DNA of 13,761 bases from Oscillospiraceae bacterium. Lineage in GTDB: Bacteria; Bacillota; Clostridia; Oscillospirales; Ruminococcaceae. Under the pieces are notes generated by a model. The model searched no databases, had not been told where the DNA came from, and saw only the letters and a program-made list of their open reading frames with translations. The stretch spans positions 1 through 13,761 of the forward strand of contig CADBXQ010000008.1 in assembly GCA_902798675.1 (NCBI GenBank), read 5' to 3'. Positions 1 through 7,519 of this stretch are shown piece after piece. The translations under genes and the position numbers were made by a program. The stretch's first letter is position 1. Each line of letters begins with the position of its first letter.

Positions 1-1
1 T

Positions 2-241
2 TCTTTGTTGATATTCAACCTTTTGCCAAACATTAATCTAGACGGCGGACAAATACTGTTTAAAATTTTAGAGATTTTTTTTAATTTTCAAATATGTTTA
101 AAAATATATAATATAATATCTTGGTCTGTTGCCATATTTTTATCATTAATTGGAGTGTTTATAATAATATGCTTCAAAAATCCAACACTATTTTTCACAG
201 GAATAATGCTGATATTTTCATCTTTATACACAAAATTTTAG
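2..241 (+). CDS. M50-family (site-2/SpoIVFB-like) membrane metalloprotease, C-terminal fragment
   Basis: Partial gene: the reading frame is open to the left window edge, so only about the last 79 residues are present. The visible part begins with NLLPNINLDGG, which matches the third conserved motif of M50 intramembrane proteases (N-x-x-P-x-x-x-L-D-G-G), where the Asp is a zinc ligand. The HExxH motif would lie upstream of the window. Two hydrophobic stretches follow, ending in SSLYTKF, as expected of a polytopic membrane protein. It is the only plus-strand gene and converges on the glycan locus with only 34 bases between the stop codons, so it marks the locus boundary rather than belonging to it. 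The family call rests on a single motif plus hydrophobicity; the substrate cannot be inferred. Confidence 0.72.
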   Translation, partial: SLLIFNLLPNINLDGGQILFKILEIFFNFQICLKIYNIISWSVAIFLSLIGVFIIICFKNPTLFFTGIMLIFSSLYTKF

Positions 242-275
242 CATAGATCAAAAATTATCATCTATATATTTTAAT

Positions 276-626
276 TTAAACCAAAGCATAAATCAAAATC
301 CCCAAGATAATTAACGCGAGTGAAAATACTTTCTGTTTTGTTAATTTTTCTTTAAAAATGACGACTCCAAAAAACGTGATATATAAATAACTGGTTGTGT
401 CCAGCGCAATGCCAAGCGAAAGAGGAATAGCGCTATACGCAAAAACAGTCATTGTGGTTGCAATTAAAAATATGCTATACGCTAAAATAACCGGTAAATT
501 TATATATTCTCTAATAACACTATCATAATGCTTAAAAGTTGATTTTTTTAAAATAACTTGAGAAATTGAAGCCATAAAAACTGACATCAGCAACACGATA
601 ACACATATTAAAAAAGAATTATGCAT
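276..626 (-). CDS. SMR/EamA-like small membrane transporter, second of a pair (ArnE/ArnF-like)
   Basis: A 116-residue protein with about four membrane helices, typical of the small multidrug resistance/ArnEF group of the drug/metabolite transporter superfamily. Helix 1 carries ASISQVILKKS (residues 19-29), resembling the family's small-residue/Q/K motif, and the last helix ends LALIILGILIYALV. I start at ATG 626 rather than eight codons upstream: an AAGGA site sits eight bases before it, and the start overlaps the previous stop as ATGCATAA. Paired SMR proteins next to a polyprenyl-phosphate glycosyltransferase recall ArnE/ArnF, which flip undecaprenyl-phosphate-aminoarabinose. A role in flipping a lipid-linked sugar is therefore inferred; drug efflux is the alternative. 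It is the last gene of the run. Confidence 0.75.
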   Translation of the reverse strand: MHNSFLICVIVLLMSVFMASISQVILKKSTFKHYDSVIREYINLPVILAYSIFLIATTMTVFAYSAIPLSLGIALDTTSYLYITFFGVVIFKEKLTKQKVFSLALIILGILIYALV

Positions 627-981
627 TTCTATCTTCCTTCCCCAAATCATTACATTTAGTATAAAAAATTATTCCCAAAATAATTAAAACAGAGCCTATT
701 ATTTTACCCAGTGTTAATTTTTCATCAAAAATAACCATTCCAAAAACAATTCCCCAAATTAAGGTTATGGCTTTATTTGCAAACATCAACGTTAAAGGAA
801 GGATTTTTATAATTTGCTGCCAAAAAATAGTATATAAAAGCAAAATTAGTAACTCAATTCCATAATATATGAAAAAATATAAACTGAAAAATTCTTGAGT
901 TCCAGCAAATTTGGCAAAGACGCCACTCAGTGAATTCATAACTAATATCATATGCAGAAAAATTAAAGCTTTTGCTTTCAT
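619..981 (-). CDS. SMR/EamA-like small membrane transporter, first of a pair (ArnE/ArnF-like)
   Basis: A 120-residue protein with four predicted helices. The third and fourth helices (roughly residues 62-84 and 92-107) contain ANKAITLIWGIVFGMVIFDE followed by KLTLGKIIGSVLIILGIIFY, which is characteristic of the EamA/SMR fold. The C-terminal tail (residues 109-120) is short and charged. A strong ribosome binding site (GGGGAGGAAGG, seven bases before the ATG) sets the start. It lies 60 bases after the broken LuxC-family gene and overlaps the second SMR gene by eight bases, so the two are probably co-translated and may form a heterodimer. Lipid-linked sugar flipping is inferred from the neighbouring GT2, GtrA and GT-C proteins. 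The sequence alone does not distinguish flippase from exporter. Confidence 0.75.
   Translation of the reverse strand: MKAKALIFLHMILVMNSLSGVFAKFAGTQEFFSLYFFIYYGIELLILLLYTIFWQQIIKILPLTLMFANKAITLIWGIVFGMVIFDEKLTLGKIIGSVLIILGIIFYTKCNDLGKEDRNA
635..641 (-). promoter_or_regulatory. Ribosome binding site deciding the second SMR gene's start
   Basis: Minus-strand GGAAGGA lies eight bases before ATG 626. The upstream in-frame ATG at 650 has no comparable site, and starting at 626 gives a normal SMR length. Confidence 0.65.
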
Positions 982-1041
982 AAAACAACCTTCCTCCCCT
1001 TTTAATTTTTTTAATTAATTTCCATATCGCTAAAATATTAA

Positions 1042-2254
1042 TCATATAACAGCAAATTTTCTAGACAAGTCTCTTATTAAATCATGTCCGTCCCAAACAA
1101 GATCAAAGTCCATAGATTTTCCCATAGGAACAGCTCGATCCACGCCATCCGGCCTATATTCAGAAATAAAAGTTTTTATATTATTTGGATCTATTCCTAA
1201 ATATGTTAACGTTTGGCATTTTTTATCACATACTGGAAAAATTTCAGACAAATCATTGGCGTCATATTCAAAAAAGAACCCGCTGTTATATTTATAGTCC
1301 ATCAAGTCGCCAGATATTTTGTCTACTTTAACTCGAGTTATATACTGGCTTTTCTGCGGAACCAATTTAACTTTGCGAGCCGCCCCAACTTTAAACAAAG
1401 CAGTCAGCTTTCCAACAACCTGAACAGGAGCCATTTTGTATTCCCGAGCAACCATTTTCTCAATATTTTCCCAAAAAATTTCCTTGGCTTTTTCTTTTTC
1501 GTCTCCAATCCAAACAATAATTCTGGGAGATGTGCAGGCGTTTTGGTCGGAAAAATATGTGTCATTATAGAAATTTATCGCTATGTTGTCTTTATTATTC
1601 ATCTTTAAATATTCATCCGCACAAATCACAGCTATAGAATATCGATCGGCAAAAGTTATTTCGGTCGCTCTGGGCCCAAGCGTAGATTTTCTAATGTTCG
1701 CAATGGTTTGATCCCCGCCCCAAATGACCCTTGTGTCACATATTGATGACATAAAGTCGGTTATTTTCTCATCAGACGAATATTTTAGCATACACAAATA
1801 CGGAGCTAAATTTGAAAAATCCGATTTTAATAAATTATTGACACATTCACATATTATTTCAACTTGTTCGAAATTTTTAGCAGGCAGCCTAACTATATTC
1901 GCATTGCCGGCTAGCAATCCACTTGCAAAACTGAATGCAAAATTAACAGCAACATTAGATGGAGTGCTGTGGAAAATGATTCCTCGGCCAATTCTTGAAG
2001 CCAATTCTTGAAGACAAATCATCATATTTTTCCTTCTGCTTTAAAATCGCGGATTTTCGACACCAAAACCCAAAAGTCACAATATCTGAGAAATTTTTGC
2101 CTTTTTTCATTAATATTTTAGATAATGCGTTCAAAAAGTCAACAGCACAGTTCGAAAAAGGCGCAAATGGCCGCATGGAAAGCATATCATCTATTGTTTG
2201 ACTATTTCCAACCAAATACTCTAAATTGTCAAAATTTGTTCGCATATGTATCAC
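1042..2254 (-). pseudogene. LuxC-family acyl-CoA/acyl-protein reductase, frameshifted by a 13-bp tandem duplication
   Basis: This gene would encode an NAD(P)H-dependent reductase that takes an acyl group from the LuxE-type enzyme and releases an aldehyde (aldehyde dehydrogenase superfamily, LuxC family). It is split over two frames. The first frame (GTG 2254 down to 1955) carries the N-terminal part with FSDIVTFGFWCRKSAI and DDLSSRIG. The second (to 1042) continues with RGIIFHSTPSNV, GLLAGNANIVRL, VIWGGDQ and QNACTSPR, whose Cys is the likely acyl-accepting nucleophile (residue 236 of the repaired protein). The break is a perfect 13-base duplication at 1988-2013; deleting one copy joins SSRIG to RGIIF and gives 399 residues, a normal length. 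An SD-like AAGGA precedes an ATG at 2025 in the second frame, so a 327-residue product lacking about 76 N-terminal residues could still be made. The GTG start overlaps the luxE-like gene by 26 bases. Confidence 0.88.
1988..2013. repeat. Perfect 13-bp tandem duplication inside the LuxC-family gene
   Basis: The plus-strand unit CCAATTCTTGAAG occurs at 1988-2000 and again at 2001-2013 with no mismatch. Thirteen is not a multiple of three, so the extra copy shifts the reading frame. With one copy the codons read straight through TCA AGA ATT GGC CGA GGA (S-R-I-G-R-G), a conserved LuxC segment. Confidence 0.97.
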
Positions 2255-3311
2255 TACACCCCCTGATTTCAGCGTTTTTCAGCCTGCCGTTGATTTTAAA
2301 ATATTTTCCCATCCTGCCGCACTTGCAATCATCCTCTCCCAAAACAACGCCCTCGTCTTCGGTCAAAAGTGAGTGCCCCGGATATGACTTTGGCAAAATT
2401 GAAACCACTTGAACAATCCCTGATTCGCCAAATTCGCACGGTTTTAAATCCAAAGCCCTCCTAATGATTATATCAGAAAAAATGCTGGAATGCAAGTGTC
2501 CATATTCACACGACATGTATATGCATCCGGTCTGCTCAACCATGCCATAATAATCGTGGATATCGCAAAGCCCACAAACTGCAGTCAAACGATTTTTAAA
2601 ATCTTCATGAGAAACAGCTTCAGACGCAAGCTTTTTCCAGCCTCCCCCATGCAGCAATATGCCCTTTGAAAGATCAAAATGTTTGTTTAATTTTAAAAGC
2701 TCTTGATAAAAATGCTTCCATATCATAAATGTGAAACCGAACAGGAAAATTTTCTCATCCTTGTTTTCAGCTAAAAATTTTTCGATCGCTTCAACGTTCA
2801 AGCTCATGTCGTCATTTAAAGCGTATGTCTTTTTCTTGCCAAAAATTGAAAATCCCAATATGCCTGCGCCTCTTGCCGAAAACATCGCCCGATTTTTTAT
2901 AACCGACGGACTGTCTATGATGAGCATTGGCATCCTTGAAGAACCCGTGAACTCCGAAACAATACTAACCAATGTCTTTTGCTGGCGGCTTGCAGTTTCT
3001 CGGTCTAAATATATTTTCGAAACAGCTTGGCCGGTCGTTCCTGATGAAGTCATGACCTTAAAAACCTCATCTTGAGGGACGCTTTTTAGCTCCAACTGCT
3101 TAAAAAGACTGACAGGAATAAACGGCAGATCATAATAGGTTTTGACATTTTTTTCGTTAAAATCTATCGCGTCTAACATATTTTTATATATCTCACAATT
3201 ATTATAATGATATTTAGTCAAATAAGCGAGATTTCTAGTTAACATTTCAGTTTTTTGGGACCTATTCAAAGAAAATGGCTTCAAATTTAAAATTTCATCA
3301 TAGTTTATCAT
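2229..3311 (-). CDS. LuxE-family acyl-protein synthetase
   Basis: A 360-residue member of the LuxE/acyl-protein synthetase family (adenylate-forming fold). In luminous bacteria LuxE activates a fatty acid as acyl-AMP, holds it on a Cys and hands it to LuxC for reduction. Visible are the nucleotide-binding loop FKVMTSSGTTGQ followed by SKIYLD, the DYYGMVEQTG region, and the C-terminal part CKCGRMGKYFKINGRL then AEIRGCSD. Cys352 in RGCSD fits the acyl-accepting Cys near the C-terminus of LuxE. The start is ATG 3311, because GGAGGG lies five bases upstream; a longer frame to 3371 only adds residues inside the ligase gene. It overlaps the ligase by 14 bases and the LuxC-family gene by 26. There is no luciferase here, so the substrate is probably a cell-envelope precursor, not a luminescence fatty acid. 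Confidence 0.88.
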   Translation of the reverse strand: MINYDEILNLKPFSLNRSQKTEMLTRNLAYLTKYHYNNCEIYKNMLDAIDFNEKNVKTYYDLPFIPVSLFKQLELKSVPQDEVFKVMTSSGTTGQAVSKIYLDRETASRQQKTLVSIVSEFTGSSRMPMLIIDSPSVIKNRAMFSARGAGILGFSIFGKKKTYALNDDMSLNVEAIEKFLAENKDEKIFLFGFTFMIWKHFYQELLKLNKHFDLSKGILLHGGGWKKLASEAVSHEDFKNRLTAVCGLCDIHDYYGMVEQTGCIYMSCEYGHLHSSIFSDIIIRRALDLKPCEFGESGIVQVVSILPKSYPGHSLLTEDEGVVLGEDDCKCGRMGKYFKINGRLKNAEIRGCSDTYANKF

Positions 3312-4716
3312 AATGGCCCTCCAACGCGGGATATAAAATTTTTCCTGATTCACTCCTGGGGATTTTGTCAATATGCAAAACCTTAAAAGCTGAGTGATGC
3401 AAAGACATTTTTGAAGATATAAATTTTAGAACATCATCTATTTTTTCTTGCTTATTTATGAATATATACATTCTGTCATCCATGCCACAACAAGCGCAGT
3501 CAACATCCTCAAACTCCAAGCGCAAAAGCTGCTCAGTTTCGTCTAAATTAACTCTGCTGCCAAATATTTTCAAGAATCTCTTTTTTCTTCCAACTATATA
3601 ATAAAAACCATCCTCGTCAAATTTTGCCATGTCGCCGGTTTTCAAAACGCCGTTCCTTTGGTCTCCTTTGGCTAAATCATCAACACATTTTGCATATCCA
3701 AGCGTCACATTTTCCCCTCGATATACCAATTCTCCCTGCGTTTCCGGCTCTGTGATCGGCTCCAGATTCTCACCAACCAAGCTAAATTCCCCGCCAGGTA
3801 TTGCAATTCCGATGCTGCCAGCTTTTTCCAAAGACTTCTCCGGAGGCAAATATGACATCCTCGCCGTTGCTTCTGTTTGTCCATACATAACAACAAAATT
3901 TTTACCACTTTTTAGCGCATATTCTGCAAACTTTTTGTGTAGATTTAAAGATAATCGACCTCCAGCTTGCGTCATGGTCTTTAAATATGGCAGGTCCATC
4001 CTAAAAAACCTTAATTTGTCAAGCATTTCATATGTGTATGGAACGCCGCCAAAAGAGGTCACTCGAAAATCTTTTAATTGCTTCCAAAATTCTCTTTGCA
4101 TTAGAGTTTTTTCAGTTAAAACCAAGCTGGCGCCAACCTGTAAATGGGTGTTGACAATAGACAGGCCATATGTGTAGTGCATAGGAAGGGTGGATATGGA
4201 TCGCTGGCTGGAGTCTAATTTTAAATACTTTATTATGGAATTTGTGTTTGATGTTATATTTTTATAACTCTGCCTGACCAGTTTAAAGCTTCCGGTTGAG
4301 CCGGAGGTTGTCAGCAAAAGAGCCAAATTTTCATTCAAACTATAACAACAAGTAAAATCAGTTCTGATCAAACAATAGCCAACAATTTCACAAACAGTTT
4401 CATATTTTAAGAATAAATCAGCTTTATCCTTTGGAATCCACAAATATTTCGGCTGATATGTTTTTATTAAATTATTTAACAAATCTCGCTCAAGGCCGCT
4501 GTCAACCATCAAAGTCACAATTTTATTGTTAATAAAAGTGATATATCCCAACAAGCAGCCTAATGTGTTGCTGCAAAAATTAAAAACCAAACACCTGGAC
4601 TCAAAATATCCTCTCAATTTTTCTGAAAGACTAGAAAGCTTGCTATATGAAACTTCCTGGCCACTTTCCTCGACAACAGCAATATTTTCGCCAAATTCAC
4701 TTAATCTCCACATCAT
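3298..4716 (-). CDS. AMP-forming acyl ligase (ANL superfamily)
   Basis: A 472-residue adenylate-forming enzyme expected to activate a carboxylic acid with ATP and, given the adjacent ACP, load it on the carrier's phosphopantetheine. Core motifs are intact: TTSGSTGSFK (136-145, phosphate loop), YGQTE (278-282), TGDMAKFDEDG (360-370), GRKKRFLKIFG (376-386, hinge), and PRSESGK (453-459), whose Lys459 is the usual catalytic lysine. It is somewhat shorter than typical acyl-CoA synthetases, with a compact N-terminal region, closer in size to acyl-ACP ligases of envelope and secondary-metabolite loci. The start is ATG 4716 or the adjacent ATG 4713; AAGGAG lies 13-16 bases upstream, which is rather far. 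It overlaps the ACP gene by 20 bases. The acid it activates cannot be read from sequence. Confidence 0.88.
   Translation of the reverse strand: MMWRLSEFGENIAVVEESGQEVSYSKLSSLSEKLRGYFESRCLVFNFCSNTLGCLLGYITFINNKIVTLMVDSGLERDLLNNLIKTYQPKYLWIPKDKADLFLKYETVCEIVGYCLIRTDFTCCYSLNENLALLLTTSGSTGSFKLVRQSYKNITSNTNSIIKYLKLDSSQRSISTLPMHYTYGLSIVNTHLQVGASLVLTEKTLMQREFWKQLKDFRVTSFGGVPYTYEMLDKLRFFRMDLPYLKTMTQAGGRLSLNLHKKFAEYALKSGKNFVVMYGQTEATARMSYLPPEKSLEKAGSIGIAIPGGEFSLVGENLEPITEPETQGELVYRGENVTLGYAKCVDDLAKGDQRNGVLKTGDMAKFDEDGFYYIVGRKKRFLKIFGSRVNLDETEQLLRLEFEDVDCACCGMDDRMYIFINKQEKIDDVLKFISSKMSLHHSAFKVLHIDKIPRSESGKILYPALEGHYDKL
3317..3322 (-). promoter_or_regulatory. Ribosome binding site deciding the luxE-like start
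   Basis: Minus-strand GGAGGG five bases before ATG 3311 favours the 360-residue form over the 380-residue open frame. Confidence 0.7.
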
Positions 4717-4936
4717 ATTTAGAGAGAATCTCCTTTCCCTTCTCGAACGAACTAAAATCTATAATGTCGTCAGTGTCGATCATTATGTCAAATTCGTCCT
4801 CCAAAGCCGCAATAAGGCTCATGTGGCCAACTGAATCCCACTCGCTGATTGCTTGATACTTAAGCCCCTTGGTTTGCTCTGCTGTGATATTGAAAGTTTC
4901 CTCGAATGCCTTTATATATTTTTCTAAATTTGTCAT
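4697..4936 (-). CDS. Acyl carrier protein
   Basis: A 79-residue acidic helical protein with the ACP/PCP signature WDSVGHMSLIAALEDEF. Ser35 in DSVGHM is the expected 4'-phosphopantetheine attachment site, so it needs a phosphopantetheinyl transferase encoded elsewhere. Helix 3 includes FDIMIDTDDIIDF, typical of small ACPs. It begins seven bases after the transketolase C-subunit stop, with an AAAGGA site ten bases before the ATG, and overlaps the acyl ligase by 20 bases, suggesting the two work as a pair. It is a dedicated carrier rather than the fatty-acid-synthesis ACP, since no fab genes other than the SDR surround it. It would tether the acid that the ligase activates and the LuxE/LuxC pair processes. 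Confidence 0.92.
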   Translation of the reverse strand: MTNLEKYIKAFEETFNITAEQTKGLKYQAISEWDSVGHMSLIAALEDEFDIMIDTDDIIDFSSFEKGKEILSKYDVEIK

Positions 4937-4943
4937 AATAAAT

Positions 4944-5927
4944 CTATCCTTTCATGTTTTTATATTTTAAAACGATTTTTTCTGCGATCTGCTCTGGCTC
5001 AAGTTCATATTGTTTTATCAAATAGTCATAACTTGCAGCGTGTTTATATTCATCGCAAAATCCGATAATTAGCTGAGGAGGTCTTACGCTTTTTTCCGAC
5101 AGATATTCAGCAACAGCCGAGCCCAAGCCGCCAATTTTGCTGTGTTCCTCAACAGTGACCAATAATTTATTATTTTTGCAGGCTTTGTCTATAGTCTGCG
5201 TGTCTAGAGGCTTTATAGTGTGCATATCAATAACTTTGGCTTGTATGGAATATTTTTCATCTAAAATTTCTGCTGCCTTTAAAGAATTATAAACCATTGT
5301 TCCGGTCGCAATAATGGAAACGTCACCGCCATCTTTAAGCTCAATTGCCTTTCCAATTTCAAATTCATAGTCTTCATTATAAACCACAGGATTATCCATT
5401 GGGCCGGATAAACGCAAATATACAGGGGCGTCAATTTTTGCCGCAGCGATGGTTGCTTTAACGGTCTCTGTGCAGTCAGCGGGAGAAAGGATGATAATGT
5501 TTGGAATTGATCGAATGATTGCTATGTCTTCAATGCTGATGTGGGTTGGGCCCAATATTCCGACAGAAACCCCGGCTGTTAGGCCAACCAATTTCATGTT
5601 CAGCTTCATATATCCCATATTCACTCTGACTTGATCTGCGCAACGTGCTGCTGCAAATGTGGCATATGTTGTCGCGAAGGGGACAAATCCTTCCTTAGCA
5701 AGTCCTGCTGCCACTCCAACCATGTTTTGTTCTGCTATTCCACAGTTATATAACCTATCGGGATATTTAGATTTAAAGCGATTCAGCCCTGAGTAGAAAC
5801 AAAGATCGGAAGTGATCATCAAAACCTCATCACTTGTTTGAGCCAGTTCACTTGCAGCAACTCCGAAGGCTCCGCAAGATCCGAGTCTAGACCATAATTT
5901 TATATTCGAACGTTTATAATCAATCAC
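4944..5927 (-). CDS. Transketolase, C-terminal subunit
   Basis: A 327-residue pyrimidine-binding and C-terminal half of a split transketolase, a thiamine-diphosphate enzyme moving two-carbon ketol units from a ketose to an aldehyde. SRLGSCGAFG (13-22), SDLCFYSGLNRF (40-51) and YNCGIAEQNM (60-69) match the split family; Glu66 is the expected cofactor-activating glutamate. The C-terminal domain (about residue 190 on) includes GDVSIIATGTMVYNSL and VTVEEHSKIGGLGSAVAEYL. I choose GTG 5927: it overlaps the N-subunit stop as GTGA, AAGGAG lies ten bases upstream, and homologues begin just before NIKLWSRLG; the frame is open to an ATG at 5963 without such support. In a glycan locus it probably acts on a dedicated aldehyde or keto sugar, not in the pentose phosphate pathway. 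Confidence 0.9.
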   Translation of the reverse strand: MIDYKRSNIKLWSRLGSCGAFGVAASELAQTSDEVLMITSDLCFYSGLNRFKSKYPDRLYNCGIAEQNMVGVAAGLAKEGFVPFATTYATFAAARCADQVRVNMGYMKLNMKLVGLTAGVSVGILGPTHISIEDIAIIRSIPNIIILSPADCTETVKATIAAAKIDAPVYLRLSGPMDNPVVYNEDYEFEIGKAIELKDGGDVSIIATGTMVYNSLKAAEILDEKYSIQAKVIDMHTIKPLDTQTIDKACKNNKLLVTVEEHSKIGGLGSAVAEYLSEKSVRPPQLIIGFCDEYKHAASYDYLIKQYELEPEQIAEKIVLKYKNMKG

Positions 5928-6757
5928 ACACTTTGCACTCCTTGTTCTTCCATAGCTTGACAAAATTGCTGTTTAGTTAGGTGATTATTATGCCAAGTTG
6001 GGTCATTTTCCATAAACGAAACTCCCTTGCCTTTAACCGTGTTGGCAATAATTGCTAGAGGAATTTCAGATTTAGTGTTTAATGCATCCAAAATTTCTTC
6101 TTCAGAGTGGCCATCAACACTCAAACAATTCCAGCCGAAATCCGCCCATTTTTTTTCCAAACTTTCCATAGATAAAACATCAGCAGTCGGGCCGTCATAC
6201 TGCAAATTGTTTTTATCAACAATTGCAACTAAATTCGACAATTTATAGTGTGATGAACATGCAGCAGCCTCCCAAACCGAGCCTTCATCACATTCTCCAT
6301 CGCCAAGCAGGACAAAAACTCGAGGCGTCTGATTTGATTTTCTTTTTAAAGCCAGTGCAGTTCCAACTCCTAAAGACAGTCCTTGTCCCAAACTTCCGCT
6401 GGAAAATTCAACTCCAATTTCAATATTGATGCTTGGATGCGCAAAAAGTTGAGTTTCATTTTTTTTAAAAGTTAATAAATCTTCTTCACTAAGAAATCCC
6501 GCTTCTTTTAAAGCTGCATATTGAGCCATAACTCCATGCCCTTTGCTTAAAATGAACCGATCGCGATTCTCCCAAGATGGATTATTTACGTCATATTTCA
6601 TAATACCAAGATATAGGGCAGACATAAGCTCAACCATAGACAAAGCGCCCCCGATATGCGCTCCAACATTACCAACAGTATATGTCATTTTTATTATATC
6701 TATTCTGATTTTTTTAGACGCCATTTGACATTTTTTAATCAAATTTTTATCAATCAT
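5924..6757 (-). CDS. Transketolase, N-terminal subunit
   Basis: A 277-residue thiamine-diphosphate-binding half of a split transketolase. It shows the expected order: GAHIGGALS (32-40), RDRFILSKGHG (65-75), FAHPS (105-109), SSGSLGQGLS (119-128), and the cofactor motif GDG (152-154) to NN (183-184) that binds the diphosphate and metal. The HNNHLT region near residue 257 is also typical of the N-terminal domain. The ATG overlaps the SDR stop as ATGA and the gene ends in a GTGA overlap with the C subunit, so the two halves should be translated together into one active enzyme. DXS and the dihydroxyacetone synthases are related folds, but split subunits of this size and these motifs fit transketolase best. 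Confidence 0.92.
   Translation of the reverse strand: MIDKNLIKKCQMASKKIRIDIIKMTYTVGNVGAHIGGALSMVELMSALYLGIMKYDVNNPSWENRDRFILSKGHGVMAQYAALKEAGFLSEEDLLTFKKNETQLFAHPSINIEIGVEFSSGSLGQGLSLGVGTALALKRKSNQTPRVFVLLGDGECDEGSVWEAAACSSHYKLSNLVAIVDKNNLQYDGPTADVLSMESLEKKWADFGWNCLSVDGHSEEEILDALNTKSEIPLAIIANTVKGKGVSFMENDPTWHNNHLTKQQFCQAMEEQGVQSV
5938..5943 (-). promoter_or_regulatory. Ribosome binding site deciding the transketolase C-subunit start
   Basis: Minus-strand AAGGAG sits ten bases before GTG 5927, supporting that start over ATG 5963. Confidence 0.7.
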
Positions 6758-7497
6758 ATCGACCCACCATCCACTCTAATAATTTGTCCATTTACGAATG
6801 AAGACTTGTCACTTGCCAAAAAAACAGCCACATTTGCTATTTCCTCGGGGGTTCCCAGCCGCTTCATCAAAGAATTTTGAACCATTTCTTCTCCTGCTTT
6901 AGACTCCATTAAACCGGCCATATTAGTTTTTGTTAAGCCGGGAGATATGGCGTTGACTCGAATGTTAAATTTAGCCAACTCTCTAGACAAAACTTTGGTC
7001 CATGCAATAATCGCCGCTTTTGAGACTCCATATGCACAATTTCCTTCCTTTAAATCTATTCCTGCAATTGAGGCAATATTAATAATGCTGCCATATTTGT
7101 TTTTTGTCATAAATTTCAAAACCAGCTGTGTTAATTCGAGGTGAGAAAAAAAATTAACATCAAAAACCTCTCTTATTTTGCTAACAGATGTCATTTGAAA
7201 AAAACCACCATGAGCTATTCCGGCATTATTAATTAAAACGTCGATTTTAGTTTTTTTCTTGAAAATCTCACGAATTTTTTCTTTCATCAATTTAACGTCA
7301 GTCATATCAAAAAAAATAGGAGTTATGCTCACGCCATATTGCGATGCTAGTTGTTTAATAAATTTTAAAAATTCATCGTTTTTGAATCTTGCGTGAGCTA
7401 AAATATTAGCTCTGTTTTTAGCGCATTCAATAAGCATGGTTTTGCCTATTCCTCGATTAGTCCCTGTTATTAAAATGTTTTTTCCCTTTAGCAACAC
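6754..7497 (-). CDS. Short-chain dehydrogenase/reductase (FabG-like)
   Basis: A 247-residue classical SDR, likely NADPH-dependent and reducing a ketone or oxidising an alcohol. It has the nucleotide-binding GTNRGIG (12-18), NNAG (90-93), Asn115, Ser143 (NIASIAG), the catalytic YGVSK (Tyr156, Lys160), and the C-terminal FVNGQIIRVDGG. FabG (3-oxoacyl-ACP reductase) is the nearest named family, but sugar dehydrogenases share these motifs. The start is GTG 7497, set by GAGGAG nine bases upstream; there is no ATG nearby. It overlaps the transketolase N subunit by four bases (ATGA). Its position between the acyltransferase and transketolase suggests that it reduces a ketol or keto-sugar made by transketolase, or a 3-ketoacyl group on the ACP. 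Both are inference. Confidence 0.88.
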   Translation of the reverse strand: MLLKGKNILITGTNRGIGKTMLIECAKNRANILAHARFKNDEFLKFIKQLASQYGVSITPIFFDMTDVKLMKEKIREIFKKKTKIDVLINNAGIAHGGFFQMTSVSKIREVFDVNFFSHLELTQLVLKFMTKNKYGSIINIASIAGIDLKEGNCAYGVSKAAIIAWTKVLSRELAKFNIRVNAISPGLTKTNMAGLMESKAGEEMVQNSLMKRLGTPEEIANVAVFLASDKSSFVNGQIIRVDGGSI

Positions 7498-7506
7498 AAT
7501 AACTTT

Positions 7507-7512
7507 CTCCTC
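7507..7512 (-). promoter_or_regulatory. Ribosome binding site deciding the SDR GTG start
   Basis: Minus-strand GAGGAG lies nine bases before GTG 7497, within the 22-base gap after the upstream acyltransferase stop. Confidence 0.7.
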
Positions 7513-7519
7513 GTAATAA

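Noticed and set aside
243..270. Bidirectional terminator between the M50 fragment and the last SMR gene
   Set aside because: ATAGAT and ATCTAT can pair around an 11-base loop, but the stem is six AT-rich pairs with no good T run on either side. It is too weak to call.
854..1045. 63-codon minus-strand open frame between the LuxC-family gene and the SMR pair
   Set aside because: It overlaps the first SMR gene out of frame for most of its length and has no family-like features; the SMR start has its own strong ribosome site.
1955..2025. Programmed ribosomal frameshift in the LuxC-family gene
   Set aside because: There is no slippery heptamer with a clear stimulator. The exact 13-base duplication fully explains the break, and the four extra residues plus shift do not need recoding.
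1042..3311. Bioluminescence (lux) operon
   Set aside because: LuxC- and LuxE-family genes are present, but no luxA, luxB or luxD. They are fused into a run with ACP, transketolase and glycan genes.
3629..4177. 182-codon plus-strand open frame
   Set aside because: It is antisense to the acyl ligase, whose motifs are intact in the other strand. The plus-strand frame has no recognisable domain. Other plus-strand frames over the minus-strand genes were rejected for the same reason.
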